Source of the DNA: Linum tenue
Taxonomy: Eukaryota > Streptophyta > Magnoliopsida > Malpighiales > Linaceae
NCBI GenBank assembly: GCA_946122785.1
Contig: CAMGYJ010000005.1
Span: 67,468,200-67,532,199, forward strand
DNA: 64,000 bases
Direction of reading: 5' to 3'
The notes below the pieces were generated by a model. That model had not been told where the DNA came from. It saw only the letters and a list, made by a program, of their open reading frames with translations, and searched no databases. Positions 44,268 through 59,610 of this stretch are shown piece after piece. How positions within the stretch are numbered: the stretch's first letter is position 1; each line of letters opens with the position of its first letter. Made by a program: the position numbers and the translations under genes.

Positions 44268-46501
44268 TGTAACATCCCGTTCCGGCAAAACCCATATTTC
44301 GATCGCTAGAAAGTTCGCGATTTAAAATCCAGTGTTTTGATAGTATTTCGACGAAAATCGGATTATCGATCGATCGGATAAGTATACGTATTATTTATAT
44401 ATATAAAAATTAAGCGGCCGGCCATATATATTAACTTTCCCCCCACCCCGTACATTATCATCTTCTTCAATTCTATTTTCTGGACCGAGAGCAGAGGCTC
44501 TTCAGGGGACGCGGGTAGAATTTTCCAAAGCTTGATTCTTGAGTTCCAGTAGTCCAAAAATCCTGTAAGTAATGCCTAATTCATCTATACATCGTGATTT
44601 ATCGATTTAGAGCATTAAAACAAGTTTTTGGTTCAGGAATTTCTTGATTTTCCGATAAGCCAAATTAGGGTTTCGGAGTATCCGGAAGTCGGATTAAGCC
44701 CAGATTTCATATACGAGCTTCCTGCAGCGAGGTAATTAATCCTCTAGTTCTAATCCATGAATTTCGGCTATTATTTAGGTCGGAGCCGGGATCGCTGAAT
44801 TTAGCTCCGGCCAGGGTTTGATGTGTTTTTATCAAGAATTTGACCCGGAGCCTAGAACTAATATTGACGGGGATACTGTAGGGGATATTAGGACAGTCTC
44901 GGATTTTAATTCGGGGTTCGTTTGTGAAATTGACGTTTTAGTACGGGAGGCTAGAACCGGTGTTTGAACGACCAGAACTGGTGAGGGATTAGCACGGCAT
45001 ACCGGGTTTGTCGTATCACGATAATTATATTGATGCTTAGAATTGACCTAGGTGAACTAGAATGGCATGATTAGGGGTGTATGAACTTTTATGCTATATG
45101 ATGAACCATTGATTGTTGTATGATATTATTGACTTGCCCTAGCCGATATGGGCCATGTTTATGCTGATGATTTCGTATATGTTGCAAATTGTGGGCTTGA
45201 CTGTTGATATGCCTTATGATGGTTCGAAAAGGTGATTGGGTATGACATTTCATGATTGATGTATTTGGATGTACAAGTGGGAAAATATATATCTCCTGGT
45301 GATATTATGATGTTTACGGAGGATGACTTGCACGAGGGTTTATCCCGAGGAAGTGCAATTATACGACTCCTGGTTTACCTATGTTGAGCCAATTATGGCC
45401 AGGTCAAGTACATGTGCAAGTAATGAATTATGATTAAGCAAGATGAGATATGAATCGTGAATAAGGATACCAAATATGAGTGTTGTGGTCTCACGGTCAA
45501 CTACATAGTAATTAGGGCTCCCCATGCTATTACTCTATTATGATATGTATGATAGTCACACCTCTCTTGTGGTGGTGACTGAAGATTTCTTACGAGATAT
45601 GACCACACCCAGAGTGGTGTCAGGGTATGACTACACCCATAGTGGTGTGGGGTATGTATGACCACATCCGACGGGATGTTGGGGTATGTATGACTACATC
45701 CGACGGGATGTGGGGTATGTTTCCCGGGAGAGTTATTAGCATGGGAGTAGCCAGGCGCCTATGATTAAAACATGATAAGATGCATATGCATAAGTCAAGG
45801 TGGTTGAGTCTTTTGCCTATTGGGATGTCGGATGGCTGAGGTCTGATCCTAGTGCTTTGGCTTATTTGCTAGATGTATGGTAGAGGTATGCTCTGTTATG
45901 AACTCACGATGCTATGATTATCTCACTCAGCTATGAGCTGACCCTCTTTTATCCTTTTTCTCTGCTTATGCCATGTGTAAGCAGATCATCGTCAGCAGCA
46001 GTAGATAGGTGTATAGGTGGGAGCTGAGCAAAAGTTGAAGGCAAAATGAGGTATGGTCTTCAACTATTCTGTGCTTGGACTACTACTCGGGATTTTGGCC
46101 AGTGATCCACACCTTTTTGTAAAATGTTTTGAGAACGTTTTTCATGTGCATACTAGCTTTTGATGTAGTGTGAGATATCCACAGGTGTGGAAAGTTGATA
46201 ATATGTGTATATGTTGTGTAACTATGTAAGTTGCGACGATTATGGTATGTATAAGTATGGTATGCAGTTGTGGAGTATGAAAGTGTGGCTATGGCTAACT
46301 AAAGCCAATGCATATGGTTGTGAGTATATATGTTTGTGATGAATTATTTTGCAGGATAAGTTGCAAGAACTGTTAGCTCATTACGCGAGTAATTCATGTC
46401 GAAATTTTATTTGGGTAATATTAATGTAACACCCAAGATTAATTCCGCTGCAATTGTATGAACAATATGATTAGGTAATACGGATAGGGTAGGGTGTTAC
46501 A
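44268..46501 (+). mobile_element. Solo LTR 2 (Ty3/gypsy, Tekay-like)
   Basis: It starts TGTAACATCCCG and ends GGGTGTTACA. The perfect 5-bp target duplication AAATG is at 44263-44267 and 46502-46506, and removing the insert restores the monomer TCCAAATGTCTTG. The 2234 bp holds no coding sequence and no internal direct repeat of its ends, so it is a solo LTR. Landmarks are a TATA-rich stretch (44391-44409), a pyrimidine-rich leader (44436-44480), about four ~31-bp hairpin-bearing tandem units (45601-45720) and a CTCAGCTATGAGCTGA inverted pair near 45927. Layout and termini resemble solo LTR 1, but the sequences are clearly different families. Confidence 0.88.
45601..45720 (+). repeat. ~31-bp hairpin-bearing tandem repeat inside solo LTR 2
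   Basis: Four units of the type GACCACATCC-GAC-GGGATGTTGGGGTATG each contain a short inverted pair such as ACATCC/GGATGT or ACACC/GGTGT. The last two are nearly identical. No coding role is apparent. Confidence 0.75.
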
Positions 46502-49500
46502 AAATGTCTTGTAATGTTGATAGAAATGTGATTCTTTGATTGGTTTAGTCATATAAACACATAACCCGCTTAATTTGTCATAATGATAAGATGTGCAAGC
46601 GTACAAACTCTTAGTACCGCGTCCAAATTGTACAATCAGGCGGATTTGCACTCCAAATGTCTTGTAATGTTGATGGACATGTGATTCAATGATTGGTTTA
46701 GTCATATAAACACATAAACCGCTTAATTGTGTCATAATGACAAGAAGTGAATGAGTACGAACTCTTAGTACCGAGTCCAAATTGTACAATAAGGTGGTTT
46801 TCCACTCGAAATGTCTTGTAATGTTGATGGACAAGTGATTCAATGATTGGTTTAGTCATATAACACATAAACCGCTTAATTGTGTCATAATGACAAGATA
46901 TGCACGCGTACGAACTCTTAGTACCGATTTCAAATTGTACAATAATGTGGATATGAACTCCAATGTGTTGTAATGTTGATGGACATGTGATTCTTTTATT
47001 GGTTTAGTCATATAAACACATAAAACGCTTAATTATGTCATAATGACAAGATGTGCACGAGTACGAACACTTAGTACCGAGTCCAAATTGTACAATTAGG
47101 TGGATTTTCCAAATGTCTTGTAATGTTGATAGACATGTGATTCAATGATTGGTTTAGTCATATAAACACATAAACCGCTTAATTGTTTCATAATGAAAAG
47201 ATGTCCATGAGTCCGAACTCTAAGTACCTCGTCCAAATTGTACAATAAGCTGGATTTGCACTCCAAATGTCTTGTAATGTTGATGGACATGTGATTCAAT
47301 GATTGGTTTAGTGATATAAACACATAAACCGTTTAATTTTGTCCTAATGAAAAGATTTGCACGAGTACGAACTCTTAGTACCGAGTCCAAATTGCACAAT
47401 AAGGTGGATTTGCGTTCCAAATGTCTTGTAATGTTGATGGACATGTGTTTCAATGATTGGTTTAGTCATATAAAAAATTAAACCGCTTAATTGTGTCATA
47501 ATGACAAGATATGCACTAGTACGAACTCTTAGTACCGCGTCCAAATTGTACAATCAGGCGGATTTGCACTCCAAATGTCTTGTAATGTTGATGGACATGT
47601 GATTCAATGATTGGTTTAGTCATATAAACACATAAACCGCTTAATTGTGTCATAATGACAAGACGTGCTCGAGTTTTACTCTTAGTACCGAGTCTAAATT
47701 GTACAATAAGGTGGATTTGCACTCCAAATGTCTTGTAATGTTGATAGAAATGTGATTCTTTGTTTGGTTTAGTCATATAAACACATAAACCGCTTAATTT
47801 TGTCATAATGATAAGATGTGCAAGCGTACGAACTCTTATTACCGAGTTCAAATTGTACAAAAAGTTGGATTTGTACTCCAAATGTGTTGTAATGATGATG
47901 GACATGTGATTCTTTTATTGGTTTACTCATATAAACACATAAAAAGCTTAATTGTATCATTATGACAAGACGTGCACGAGTACGAACTCTTAGTACCGAG
48001 TCCAAATTGTACAATAAGGTGGATATGCACTCCAAATGTCTTGTAATGTTGATAGACATGTGATTCTTTGATTGGTTTAGTCATGTAAACACATAAAAAG
48101 CTTAATTGTATCATAATGAAAAGATGTGCCCGAGTACGAATTCTTAGTACCGCGTCCAAATTGTACAATAAGGTGGATATGCACTCCAAATGTCTTGTAA
48201 TGTTGATGGACATGTGATTCAATGATTGGTTTAGACATATAAACACATAAACCTCTTAATTGTGTCATAATGACAAGATGTGCACGAGTACGAACTTTTA
48301 GTACCGAGTCCAAATTGTACAATAAGGTGGATTTTTACTCCAAATGTCTTGTAATGTTGATAGACATGTGATTTTTTGATTGGTTTAGTGATGTAAACAC
48401 ATAAAGAGCTTAATTGTATCATAATGAAAAGATGTGCACGAGTACGAACTCTTAGTACCGCGTCCAAATTGTACAATCAGGTGGATTTGCACTCCAAATG
48501 TCTTGCAATGTTGATGGACATGTGATTCAATGATTTGTTTAGTCATATAAACACATAAACCGCTTAATTGTGTCATAATGACATGATGTGCACGAGTACG
48601 AACTCTTAGTACCGAGTCTAAATTGTACAATAAGTTGGATTTGCACTCCAAATGTCTTGTAATGTTGATAGAAATGTGATTCTTTGATTGGTTTAGTCAT
48701 ATAAACAAATAAACCGCTTAATTTTGTCATAATGATAAGATGTGCAAGCGTACGAACTCTTAGTACCGCGTCCAAATTGTACAATCAGGCGGATTTGCAC
48801 TCCAAATGTCTTGTAATGTTGATGGACATGTGATTCAATGATTGGTTTAGTCATATAAACACATAAACCGCTTAATTGTGTCATAATGACAAGAAGTGCA
48901 CGAGTACGAACTCTTAGTACCGAGTCCAAATTGTACAAAAAGGTGGATTTTTACTCCAAATGTCTTGTAATGTTGATAGACATGTGATTCAACGATTGGT
49001 CATGTAAACACATAAACCGTTGAATTGTGTCATAATGAAAAGATGTGCACGAGTACGATCTCTTAGTACCGAGTCCAAATTGCACAATAAGGTAGATTTG
49101 CACTCCAAATATCTTGTAATGTTGATGGACATGTGATTCAATGATTGGTTTAGTTATATAAACACATAAACCGCTTAATTATGTCGTAATGACAAGATAT
49201 GCACGAGTACGAACTCTTAGTACCGAGTACAAATTGCACAATAAGGTGGATTTGCACTCCAAATGTCTTGTAATGTTGTTGGCCATGTGATTTAATGATT
49301 GGTTTAGTAATATAAACTCATAAACCGCTTAATTGTGTCATAATGACAATAAGTGAATGAGTACGAACTCTTAGTACCGAGTCCAAATTGTACATTAAGG
49401 TGGATTTTGACTCCAAATGTCTTGTAATGTTGATAGACATGTGATTCTTTGAATGCTTTAGTCATATAAAAACATAACCCGCTTAATTGTGTCATAATGA

Positions 49501-52381
49501 CAAGATTGGCACGAATACAAACTATTAGTAACGAGTCCAAATTGCACGATAAGGTGGATTTGCACTCAAAATGTCTTCTAATGTTGATGGACATGTGAAT
49601 CAATGATTGGTTTAGTCATATAAACACATAAACAGCTTAATTGTGTCATAATGAAAAGCTGTGCACGAGTACGAACTCTTAGTACCGGGTCAAAATTGCA
49701 CAATAAGGTGGATTGCACTCCAAATGTCTTGTAATGTTGATGGACATGTGATTCAATGATTGGTTTAGTTATATAAACACATAAACCGCTTAATTGTGTC
49801 ATAATGACAAGATATGCACGAGTACGAACTCTTAGTACCGAGTCCAAATTGGACAATAAGGCGGATTTGCACTCCAAATGTCTTGTAATGTTGGTGGACA
49901 TGTGATTCAATGATTGGTTTAGTCATATAAACACATAAACCGCTTAATTGTGTCATAATGACAACAAGTGAATGAGTACGAACTCTTAGTACCTAGTCCA
50001 AATTGTACAATAAGGTGGATTTGCACTCCAAATGTCTTGTAATTTTGATGGACATGTGATTCAATGATTGGTTTAGTCATATAAACACATAAACCGTTTA
50101 ATTTTGTCGTAATGAAAAGATGTGCTCGAGTACGAACTCTTAGTACCGAGTCCAAATTGCACAATAAGGTGGATTTGCACTCCAAATGTCTTGTAATGTT
50201 GGTGGCCATGTGATTTAATGATTGGTTTAGTAATATAAACTCATAAACCGCTTAATTGTGTCATAATGACAAGAAGTGAATGAGTAAGAACTCTTAGTAC
50301 CGAGTCCAAATTGTACAATAAGGTGGATTTTCACTCCAAATGTCTTGTAATGTTGATAGACATGTGATTCTTTGATTGCTTTAGTCATATAAAAACATAA
50401 ACCGCTTAATTGTGTCATAATGACAAGATTTGCACGAATACAAACTATTAGTAACGAGTCCAAATTCCACGATAAGGTGGATTTGCACTCAAAATGTCTT
50501 GTAATGTTGATGGACATATGATTCAATGATTGGTTTAGTTATACAAACACATAAACCGCTTAATTGTGTCATAATGACAAGATGTGCACGAGTACGAACT
50601 CTTAGTACCGAGTCCAAATTGTACAATAAGGTGGATTTTTACTCCAAATGTCTTGTAATGTTGATAGACATGTGATTCAACGATTGGTTTAGTCATGTAA
50701 ACACAAAAACCGCTGAATTGTGTCATAATGAAAAGATGTTCACGAGTACGATCTCTTAGTACCGAGTCAAAATTGCAAAATAAGGTAGATTGGCACTTCA
50801 AATAACTTGTAATGTTGATGGACATGTGATTCAATGATTGGTTTAGTTATATAAACACATAAACCGCTTAATTGTGTCATAATGACAAGATATGCACGAG
50901 TACGAAATCTTAGTACCGAGTCCAAATTGCACAATAAGGTGGATTTGCACTCCAAATGTCTTGTAATGTTGGTGGCCATGTGATTTAATGATTGGTTTAG
51001 TAATATAAACTCATAAACCGCTTAATTGTGTCATAATGACAAGAAGTGAATGAGTACGAACTCTTAGTACCGAGTCCAAATTGTATAATAAGGTGGTTTT
51101 GCACTCAAAATGTCTTGTAATACTGATGGACATGTGATTCAATGATTGGTTTAGTCATATAAATTCATAAACCGCTTAATTATGTCATAATGAAAAGATG
51201 TGCACGAGGACGAACTCTTAGTACCGGGTCCAAATTGCACAATATGGTGGATTTGCACTCCAAATGTCTTGTAATGTTAATGGACATTTGATTCAATGAT
51301 TGGTTTAGTTATATAAACACATAAACCGCTTAATTGTGTCATAATGACAAGATATGCACGAGTACGAACTCTTAGTACCGAGTCCAAATTAGACAATAAG
51401 GCGGATTTGCACTCCAAATATCTTGTAATGTTGGTGGACATGTGATTCAATGAATGGTTTAGTCATATAAACACATAAACCGCTTAATTGTGTCATAATG
51501 ACAAGAAGTGAATGAGTACGAACTCTTAGTACCGAGTCCAAATTCTACAATAAGGTGGATTTGCACTTCAAATGTCTTGTAATGTTGATGGACATGTTAT
51601 TCAATGATTGGTTTAGTCATATAAAAAAATCAACCGTTTAATTTTGTCATAATGAAAAGATGTGCATGAGTACGAACTCTTAGTACCGAGTCCAAATTGC
51701 ACAATAAGGTGGATTTGCGCTCCAAATGTCTTGTAATGTTGATGGACATGTGATTCAATGATTGGTTTAGTCATATAAACTAATAAACCGCTTAATTGTG
51801 TCATAATGACAAGATGTGAATGAGTACGAACTCTTAGTACCGAGTCCAAATTGTACAATAAGGTGGATGTTCACTCCAAATGTCTTGTAATGTTGATAGA
51901 CATGTAATTCTTTGATTGGTTTAGTCATATAAACACATAAACCGCTTAATTGTGTCACAATGACCAGACGTGCTCGAGTTCGAACTCTAGTACCGAGTCC
52001 AAATTGTACAATAAGGTGGATTTGCACTTCAAATGTCCTGTAATGTTGTTGGACATGTTATTCAATGATTGGTTTAGTCATATAAACACATAAACCGTTT
52101 AATTTTGTCATAATAAAAAGATGTTCACGAGTACGAACTCTTAGTACCGAGTCCAAATTGCACAATAAGGTGGATTTGCGGTCCAAATGTCTTGTAATGT
52201 TGATGGACATGTGATTCAATGATTGGTTTAGTCATATAAATAAATAAACCGCTTAATTGTGTCATAATGACCAGATATGCACGAGTACGAACTCTTAGTA
52301 TCGAGTCCAAATTGCACAATAAGGTGGATTTGCACTCCAAATGTCTTGTAATGTTGGTGGACATGTGATTAAATGATTGGT

Positions 52382-55150
52382 TTAGTAATATAAACACATA
52401 AACCGCTTAATTGTGTCATAATGGCAAGATATGCACGAGTACGAACTCTTAGTATCGAGTCCAAATTGTACAATAAGGATAATTTGCACTCCAAATGTCT
52501 TGTAATGTTGGTGGACATGTGATTCAATGATTGGTTTAGTCATATAAACACATAAACCGCTTAATTGTGTCATAATGACAAGAAGTGAATGAGTACGAAA
52601 TCTTAGTACCGAGTCCAAATTGTACAATATGGTGGTTTTGACTCCAAATGTCTTGTAATGTTGATAGACATGTGATTCAACGATTGGTTTAATCATGTAA
52701 ACACATAAACCGCTGAATTGTGTCATAATGAAAAGATGTGCACGAGTACGATCTCTTAGTACCGAGTCCAAATTGCAAAATAAGGTAGATTTGCACTTCA
52801 AATATCTTGTAATGTTGATGGACATGTGATTCAATGATTGGTTTAGTTATATAAACACATAAACCGCTTAATTGTGTCATAATGACAAGATATGCACGAG
52901 TACGAACTCTTAGTACCGAGTCCAAATTACACAATAAGATGGATTTGCACTCCAAATGTCTTGTAATGTTGGTGGCCATGTGATTTAATGATTGGTTTAG
53001 TAATATAAACTCATAAACCGCTTAATTGTGTCATAATGACAAGAAGTGAATGAGTACGAACTCTTAGTACCGAGTCCAAATTGTACAATACGGTGGATTT
53101 TCACTCCAAATGTCTTGTAATGTTGATAGACATGTGATTCTTGATTGCTTTAGTCATATAAAAACATAACCCGCTTAATTGTGTCATAATGACAAGATTT
53201 GCACGAATACAAACTATTAGTAACAAGTCCAACTTGCACGGTAAGGTGGATTTGCACTCAAAATGTCTTCTAATGTTGATGGACATGTGAATCAATGATT
53301 GGTTTAGTCATATAAACACATAAACAGTTTAATTGTGTCATAATGAAAAGCTGTGCACGAGTACGAACTCTTAGTACCGAGTCCAAATTGCACAATAAGG
53401 TGGATTTGCACTCCAAATGTCTTGTAATGTTGGTGGACATGTGATTCATTGATTGGTTTAGTTATATAAACACATAAACCGCTTAATTGTGTCATAATGA
53501 CAAGATATGCACGAGTACGAACTCTTAGTACCGAGTCCAAATTGTACAATAAGGTGGATTTGCACTCCAAATGTCTTGTAATGTTGATGGACATGTGATT
53601 CAATGATTGGTTTAGTCATATAAACACATAAACCGTTTAATTTTGTCATAATGAAAAGATGTGCACGAGTACGAACTCTTAGCACCGAGTCCAAATTGCA
53701 CAATAAGGTGGATTTGCACTCCAAATGTATTGTAATGTTGGTGGACATGTGATTAAATGATTGGTTTAGTAATATAAACACATAAACCGCTTAATTTTGT
53801 CATAATGACAAGATATGCACGAGTACGAACTCTTAGTATCGAGTCCAAATTGTACAATAAGGATAATTTGCACTCCAAATGTCTTGTAATGTTGGTGGAC
53901 ATGTGATTCAATGATTGGTTTAGTCATATAAACACATAAACCGCTTAATTGTGTCATAATGACAAGAAGTGAATGAGTACGAAATCTTAGTACCGAGTCC
54001 AAATTGTACAATATTGTGGATTTTGACTCCAAATGTCTTGTAATGTTGATAGACATGTGATTCAACGATTGGTTTAATCATGTAAACACATAAACCGCTG
54101 AATTGTGTCATAATGAAAAGATGTGCACGATTACGATCTCTTAGTACCGAGTCCAAATTGCAAAATAAGGTAGATTTGCACTCCAAATATCTTGTAATGT
54201 TGATGGACATGTGATTCAATGATTGGTTTAGTTATATAAACACATAAACCGCTTAATTGTGTCATAATGACAAGATATGCACGAGTACGAACTCTTAGTA
54301 CCGAGTCCAAATTGCACAATAAGGTGGATTTGCACTCCAAATGTCTTGTAATGTTGGTGGCCATGTGATTTAATGATTGGTTTAGTAATATAAACTCATA
54401 AACCGCTTAATTGTGTCATAATGACAAGAAGTGAATGAGTACGAACTCTTAGTACCGAGTCCAAATTGTACAATAAGGTGGATTTTCACTCCAAATGTCT
54501 TGTAATGTTGATAGACATGTGATTCTTGATTGCTTTAGTCATATAAAAACATAACCCGCTTAATTGTGTCATAATGACAAGATTTGCACGAATACAAACT
54601 ATTAGTAACAAGTCCAACTTGCACGGTAAGGTGGATTTGCACTCAAAATGTCTTCTAATGTTGATGGACATGTGAATCAATGATTGGTTTAGTCATATAA
54701 ACACATAAACAGTTTAATTGTGTCATAATGAAAAGCTGTGCACGAGTACGAACTCTTAGTACCGAGTCCAAATTGCACAATAAGGTGGATTTGCACTCCA
54801 AATGTCTTGTAATGTTGGTGGACATGTGATTCATTGATTGGTTTAGTTATATAAACACATAAACCGCTTAATTGTGTCATAATGACAAGATATGCACGAG
54901 TACGAACTCTTAGTACCGAGTCCAAATTGTACAATAAGGTGGATTTGCACTCCAAATGTCTTGTAATGTTGATGGACATGTGATTCAATGATTGGTTTAG
55001 TCATATAAACACATAAACCGTTTAATTTTGTCATAATGAAAAGATGTGCACCAGTACGAACTCTTAGTACCGAGTCCAAATTGCACAATAAGGTGGATTT
55101 GCACTCCAAATGTATTGTAATGTTGGTGGACATGTGATTAAATGATTGGT
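52382..55150. repeat. 1385-bp higher-order repeat, two tandem copies
   Basis: Nine-monomer units begin near 52382 and 53766 and match at 1385-bp spacing (for example 53101/54486, 53304/54689 and 53458/54843), with few differences. Confidence 0.8.
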
Positions 55151-58100
55151 TTAGTTATATAAACACATAAACCGCTTAATTGTGTCATAATGACAAGATT
55201 TGCACGAGTATGAACTCTTAGTACCGAGTCCAAATTGTACAATAAGGTGGATTTTCACTCCAAATGTCTTGTAATGTTGATAGACATATGATTCTTTGAT
55301 TGGTCTAGTCATATAAACACATAAACCACTTAATTGTGTCATAATGACAAGAAGTGAATGAGTACGAACTCTTAGTACCGAGTCCAAATTTTACAATAAG
55401 GTGGATTTGCACACCAAATGTCTTGTAATTTTGATGGACATGTGATTCAATGATTGGTTTAGTCCTATAAACACATAAACCGCTTAATTGTGTCATAATG
55501 ACAAGAAGTGAATGAGTACGAACTCTTAGTACCGAGTCCAAATTGTACAATAAGGTGGATTTTCACTCCAAATGTCTTGTAATGTTGATAGACATGTGAT
55601 TCTTGATTGCTTTAGTCATATAAAAACATAACCCGCTTAAATGTGTCATAATGACAAGATTTGCACGAATACAAACTATTAGTAACGAGTCCAAATTGCA
55701 CGATAAGGTGGATTTGCACTCAAAATGTCTTCTAATGTTGATGGACATGTGAATCAATGATTGGTTTAGTCATATAAACACATAAACAGCTTAATTGTGT
55801 CATAATGAAAAGCTGTGCACGAGTACGAACACTTAGTACCGGGTCAAAATTGCACAATAAGGTGGATTGCACTCCAAATGTCTTGTAATGTTGATGGACA
55901 TGTGATTCATTGATTGGTTTAGTAATATAAACTCATAAACCGCTTAATTGTGTCATAATGACAAGAAGTGCACGAGGACGAACTCTTAGTACCTAGTCCA
56001 AATTGCACAATAAGGTGGATTTGCACTCCAAATGTCTTGTAATGTTGGTGGCCATGTGATTTAATGAGTGGTTTAGTAATATAAACTCATAAACCGCTTA
56101 ATTGTGTCATAATGACAAGAAGTGAATGAGTACGAACTCTTAGTACCGAGTCCAAATTGTACAATAAGGTGGATTTTCACTCCAAATGTCTTGTAATGTT
56201 GATAGACATGTGATTCTTGATTGCTTTAGTCATATAAAAACATAACCCGATTAATTGTGTCATAATGACAAGATTTGCACGAATACAAACTATTAGTAAC
56301 AAGTCCAAATTGCACGGTAAGGTGGATTTGCACTCAAAATGTCTTCTAATGTTGATGGACATGTGAATCAATGATTGGTTTAGTCATATAAACACATAAA
56401 CAGTTTAATTGTGTCATAATGAAAAGCTGTGCACGAGTACGAACTCTTAGTACCGGGTCAAAATTGCACAATAAGGTGGATTGCACTCCAAATGTCTTGT
56501 AATGTTGATGGACATGTGATTCATTGATTGGTTTAGTTATATAAACACATAAACCGCTTAATTGTGTCATAATGACAAGATATGCACGAGTACGAACTCT
56601 TAGTACCGAGTCCAAATTGGACAATAAGGCGGATTTGCACTCCAAATATCTTGTAATGTTGGTGGACATGTGATTCAATGATTGGTTTAGTCATATAAAC
56701 ACATAAACCGTTTAATTTTGTCATAATGAAAAGATGTGCACGAGTACGAACTCTTAGTACCGAGTCAAAATTGCACAATAAGGTGGATTTGCGCTCCAAA
56801 TGTCTTGTAATGTAGATGGACATGTGATTCAATGATTGGTTTAGTCATATAAACAAATAAACCGCTTAATTGTGTCATAATGACAAGATATACACGAGTA
56901 CGAACTCTTAGTACCGAGTCCAAATTGCACAATAAGGTGGATTTGCACTCCAAAGGTCTTGTAATGTTGGTGGACATGTGATTAAATGATTGGTCTAGTC
57001 ATATAAACACATAAACCGCTTAATTGTGTCATAATGACAAGAAGTGAATGAGTACGAACTCTTAGTACCGAGTCCAAATTTTACAATAAGGTGGATTTGC
57101 ACTCCAAATGTCTTGTAATTTTGATGGACATGTGATTCAATGATTGGTTTAGTCATATAAACACATCAACCGTTTAATTTTGTCAGAATGAAAAGATGTG
57201 CACGAGTACGAACTCTTAGTACCGAGTCCAAATTGCACAATAAGGTGGATTTGCACTCCAAATGTCTTGTAATGTTGGTGGACATGTGATTCATTGATTG
57301 GTTTAGTTATATAAACACATAAACCGCTTAATTGTGTCATAATGACAAGATATGCACGAGTACGAACTCTTAGTACCGAGTCCAAATTGTACAATAAGGT
57401 GGATTTGCACTCCAAATGTCTTGTAATGTTGATGGACATGTGATTCAATGATTGGTTTAGTCATATAAACACATAAACCGTTTAATTTTGTCATAATGAA
57501 AAGATGTGCACGAGTACGAACTCTTAGTATCGAGTCCAAATTGCACAATAAGGTGGATTTGCACTCCAAATGTATTGTAATGTTGGTGGACATGTGATTA
57601 AATGATTGGTTTAGTTATATAAACACATAAACCGCTTAATTGTGTCATAATGACAAGATTTGCACGAGTACGAACTCTTAGTACCGAGTCCAAATTTTAC
57701 AATAAGGTGGATTTGCACACCAAATGTCTTGTAATTTTGATGGACATGTGATTCAATGATTGGTTTAGTCCTATAAACACATAAACCGCTTAATTGTGTC
57801 ATAATGACAAGAAGTGAATGAGTACGAACTCTTAGTACCGAGTCCAAATTGTACAATAAGGTGGATTTTCACTCCAAATGTCTTGTAATGTTGATAGACA
57901 TGTGATTCTTGATTGCTTTAGTCATATAAAAACATAACCCGCTTAATTGTGTCATAATGACAAGATTTGCACGAATACAAACTATTAGTAACGAGTCCAA
58001 ATTGCACGATAAGGTGGATTTGCACTCAAAATGTCTTCTAATGTTGATGGACATGTGATTCATTGATTGGTTTAGTTATATAAACACATAAACCGCTTAA

Positions 58101-59610
58101 TTGTGTCATAATGACAAGATATGCACGAGTACGAACTCTTAGTACCGGGTTAAAATTGCACAATAAGGTGGATTGCACTCCAAATGTCTTGTAATGTTGA
58201 TGGACATGTGATTCATTGATTGGTTTAGTTATATAAACACATAAACCGCTTAATTGTGTCATAATGACAAGATATGCACGAGTACGAACTCTTAGTACCG
58301 AGTCCAAATTGGACAATAAGGCGGATTTGCACTCCAAATATCTTGTAATGTTGGTGGACATGTGATTCAATGATTGGTTTAGTCATATAAACACATAAAC
58401 CGCTTAATTGTGTCATAATGAAAAGATATGCACGAGTACGAACTCTTAGTATCGAGGCCAAATTGTACAATAAGGATGATTTGCACTCCAAATGTCTTGT
58501 AATGTTGGTGGACATGTGATTCAATGATTAGTTTAGTCATATAAACACATAAACCGCTTAATTGTGTCATAATGACAAGAAGTGAATGAGTACAAACTCT
58601 TAGTACTGAGTCCAAATTGTACAATAAGGTGGATTTGCACTCCAAATGTCTTGTAATGTTGATGAACATGTAATTCAATGATTGGTTTAGTCATATAAAC
58701 ACATAAACCGTTTAATTTTGTCATAATGAAAAGATGTGCACGAGTACGAACTCTTATTACCGAGTCCAAATTGCACAATAAGGTGGATTTGCGCTCCAAA
58801 TGTCTTGTAATGTTGATGGACATGTGATTCAATGATTGGTTTAGTCATATAAACAAATAAACCGCTTAATTGTGTCATAATGACAAGATATGCACGAGTA
58901 CGAACTCTTAGTACCGAGTCCAAATTACACAATAAGGTGGATTTGCACACCAAATGTCTTGTAATGTTGGTGGACATGTGATTAAATGATTGGTTTAGCA
59001 ATATAAACACATAAACCGCTTAATTGTTTCATAATGACAAGAAGTGAATGAGTACGAACTCTTAGTACCGATTCCAAATTGTACAATAAGGTGGATTTTC
59101 ACTCCAAATGTCTTGTAATGTTGATAGACATGTGATTCTTTGATTGGTTTAGTCATATAAACACATAAACCGCTTAATTGTGTCATAATGACAAGACGTG
59201 CTCGAGTTCGAACTCTTAGTACCGAGTCCAAATTATACAATAAGGTGGATTTGCACTCTCAATGTCTTGTAATGTTGATGGACATGTGATTCAATGATTG
59301 GTTTAGTTATATAAACACATAAACCGTTTAATTTTGTCATAATGAAAAGATGTGCATGAGTACAAACTATTAGTACCGAGTCCAAATTGCACGATAAGGT
59401 GGATTTGCACTCCAAATGTCTTGTAATGTTGTTGGACATGTGATTCAGTGATTGGTTTAGTTATATAAACACATAAACCGCTTAATTATGTCATAATGAC
59501 AAGATATACACGAGTACGAACTCTTAGTAATGAGTCTAAATTGCACAATAAGGTGGATTTGCACTCCAAATGTCTTGTAATGTTTGTGGCCATGTGATTT
59601 AATGATTGGT